From the NCBI GenBank assembly GCA_963751595.1, contig CAVVVC010000012.1, forward strand, positions 1 through 64,000: 64,000 nt of DNA, read 5' to 3'. The DNA comes from JAHEGP01 sp963751595. Its GTDB lineage: Bacteria; Pseudomonadota; Gammaproteobacteria; Pseudomonadales; JAHEGP01. Of this stretch, positions 63,722 to 64,000 are shown piece by piece. How positions within the stretch are numbered: the stretch's first letter is position 1; every line of letters begins with the position of its first letter. The notes beneath the pieces are model-generated. The model did no database searches. It was given only the letters and a program-made list of their open reading frames with translations, and had not been told where the DNA came from. The position numbers and the translations under genes were made by a program.

Positions 63722-64000
63722 TCAACTGCAGGACACCATGGCGCTGATCCATACCACCCCGTGGCTGGCCCGTGAGCAATTGCTCCGTTGCGCCGAACGC
63801 CAGTTCATTCAGGGTGATGTGCAACACTGGTGGCATCCGCCCAATGGTCAAGGCGTGCGCACCCATTTCTCCGATGACTATTTATGGCTTGCGTACGTCA
63901 CCTGTCGCTATGTATTGGCGACCGGTGACAGCGGCGTACTAGATGAATCCGTGCACTTTCTGGAGGGGCGTGAGTTGAATCCGGGCGAAGAGGCCTACTA
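63657..64000 (+). pseudogene. Continuation of the cyclic glucan synthase in the next frame (cut by the window end)
   Basis: From 63657 the next frame reads LSSRLWGRSGYYQSGGAYGF, RDQLQDTMALIHTTPWL and onward to the window edge without a stop. This is the (alpha/alpha)6-barrel part of the GH94 phosphorylase-like domain. Removing one base at about 63656 (the A after CAGACG) would fuse it to the upstream frame. It may be a true lesion or a sequencing/assembly error. Confidence 0.8.

Noticed and set aside
1..64000. tRNA, rRNA or riboswitch
   Set aside because: I saw no sequence with convincing conserved arms or cores; short RNA genes could still be missed by eye.

Overview
The window looks like a chromosome segment of a gammaproteobacterium. 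The grounds are hflK-hflC preceded by a DsrC-like sulfur-relay gene, an NhaA-type antiporter, a DcaP-type porin, an AI-2E-family permease, HdeD and proteobacterial toxin-antitoxin families. I cannot name the genus. Base composition is uneven. Bases 1-20000, 26.6-42.2 kb and 53.5-64 kb are GC-rich. The toxin-antitoxin island (about 23.7-51.7 kb, apart from the large operon inside it) and the second amidohydrolase gene (about 20.0-21.6 kb) are clearly more AT-rich. Many genes are broken, so the region has been under heavy recombination and decay.

Layout. (1) 1-10 kb, membrane lipid genes: two paralogous phospholipase-D-like lipoproteins face each other around a HAD phosphatase and an endonuclease/exonuclease/phosphatase-fold protein. 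Then come an AI-2E-type permease, an IS3 scrap, hdeD, and a cardiolipin synthase overlapped by a stand-alone PLD N-terminal membrane protein. (2) 10-23.7 kb, a winged-helix/TPR regulator followed by a hydrolase cluster: DcaP-like porin, D-aminoacylase-like amidohydrolase, DUF3299 protein, beta-lactamase remnant, two serine hydrolases (one frameshifted), a second amidohydrolase, a DUF3299 remnant, an intact class A beta-lactamase-like gene and an outer-membrane protein. The module amidohydrolase / DUF3299 / beta-lactamase is present twice, in different states of decay. (3) 23.7-51.7 kb, an island of eight toxin-antitoxin modules separated by a family of dispersed, co-oriented repeats of about 100-330 bp (called the CATGGTAT repeat here), with three scraps of an IS91-type element. 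(4) Inside that island, 26.6-42.2 kb, a GC-rich operon of three very large genes (2959, 1108 and 1110 residues) with no signal peptides. The first has an OmpA-like domain and four tandem beta-rich repeats; the third ends in a degenerate phospholipase-D-like motif. (5) 44.4-47.4 kb, a small membrane protein, a LysR regulator with an in-frame stop, and a DUF1254/DUF1214 protein. (6) 51.7-64 kb, a broken nhaA with a hexanucleotide expansion, a cysteine-less DsrC-like gene, hflK-hflC, two small genes and a giant cyclic beta-1,2-glucan synthase that frameshifts near the window edge.

How the parts may work together (inference). The left cluster could remodel membrane phospholipids: PLD-type enzymes yield phosphatidate, and the LNS2-like HAD enzyme could dephosphorylate it. 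The hydrolase cluster looks like a periplasmic pathway for amide or D-amino-acid compounds with its own outer-membrane entry route. The toxin-antitoxin modules may stabilise the repeat-bounded island and the large operon carried in it. That operon, flanked on both sides by the same repeat family, is the best candidate here for an undescribed system.
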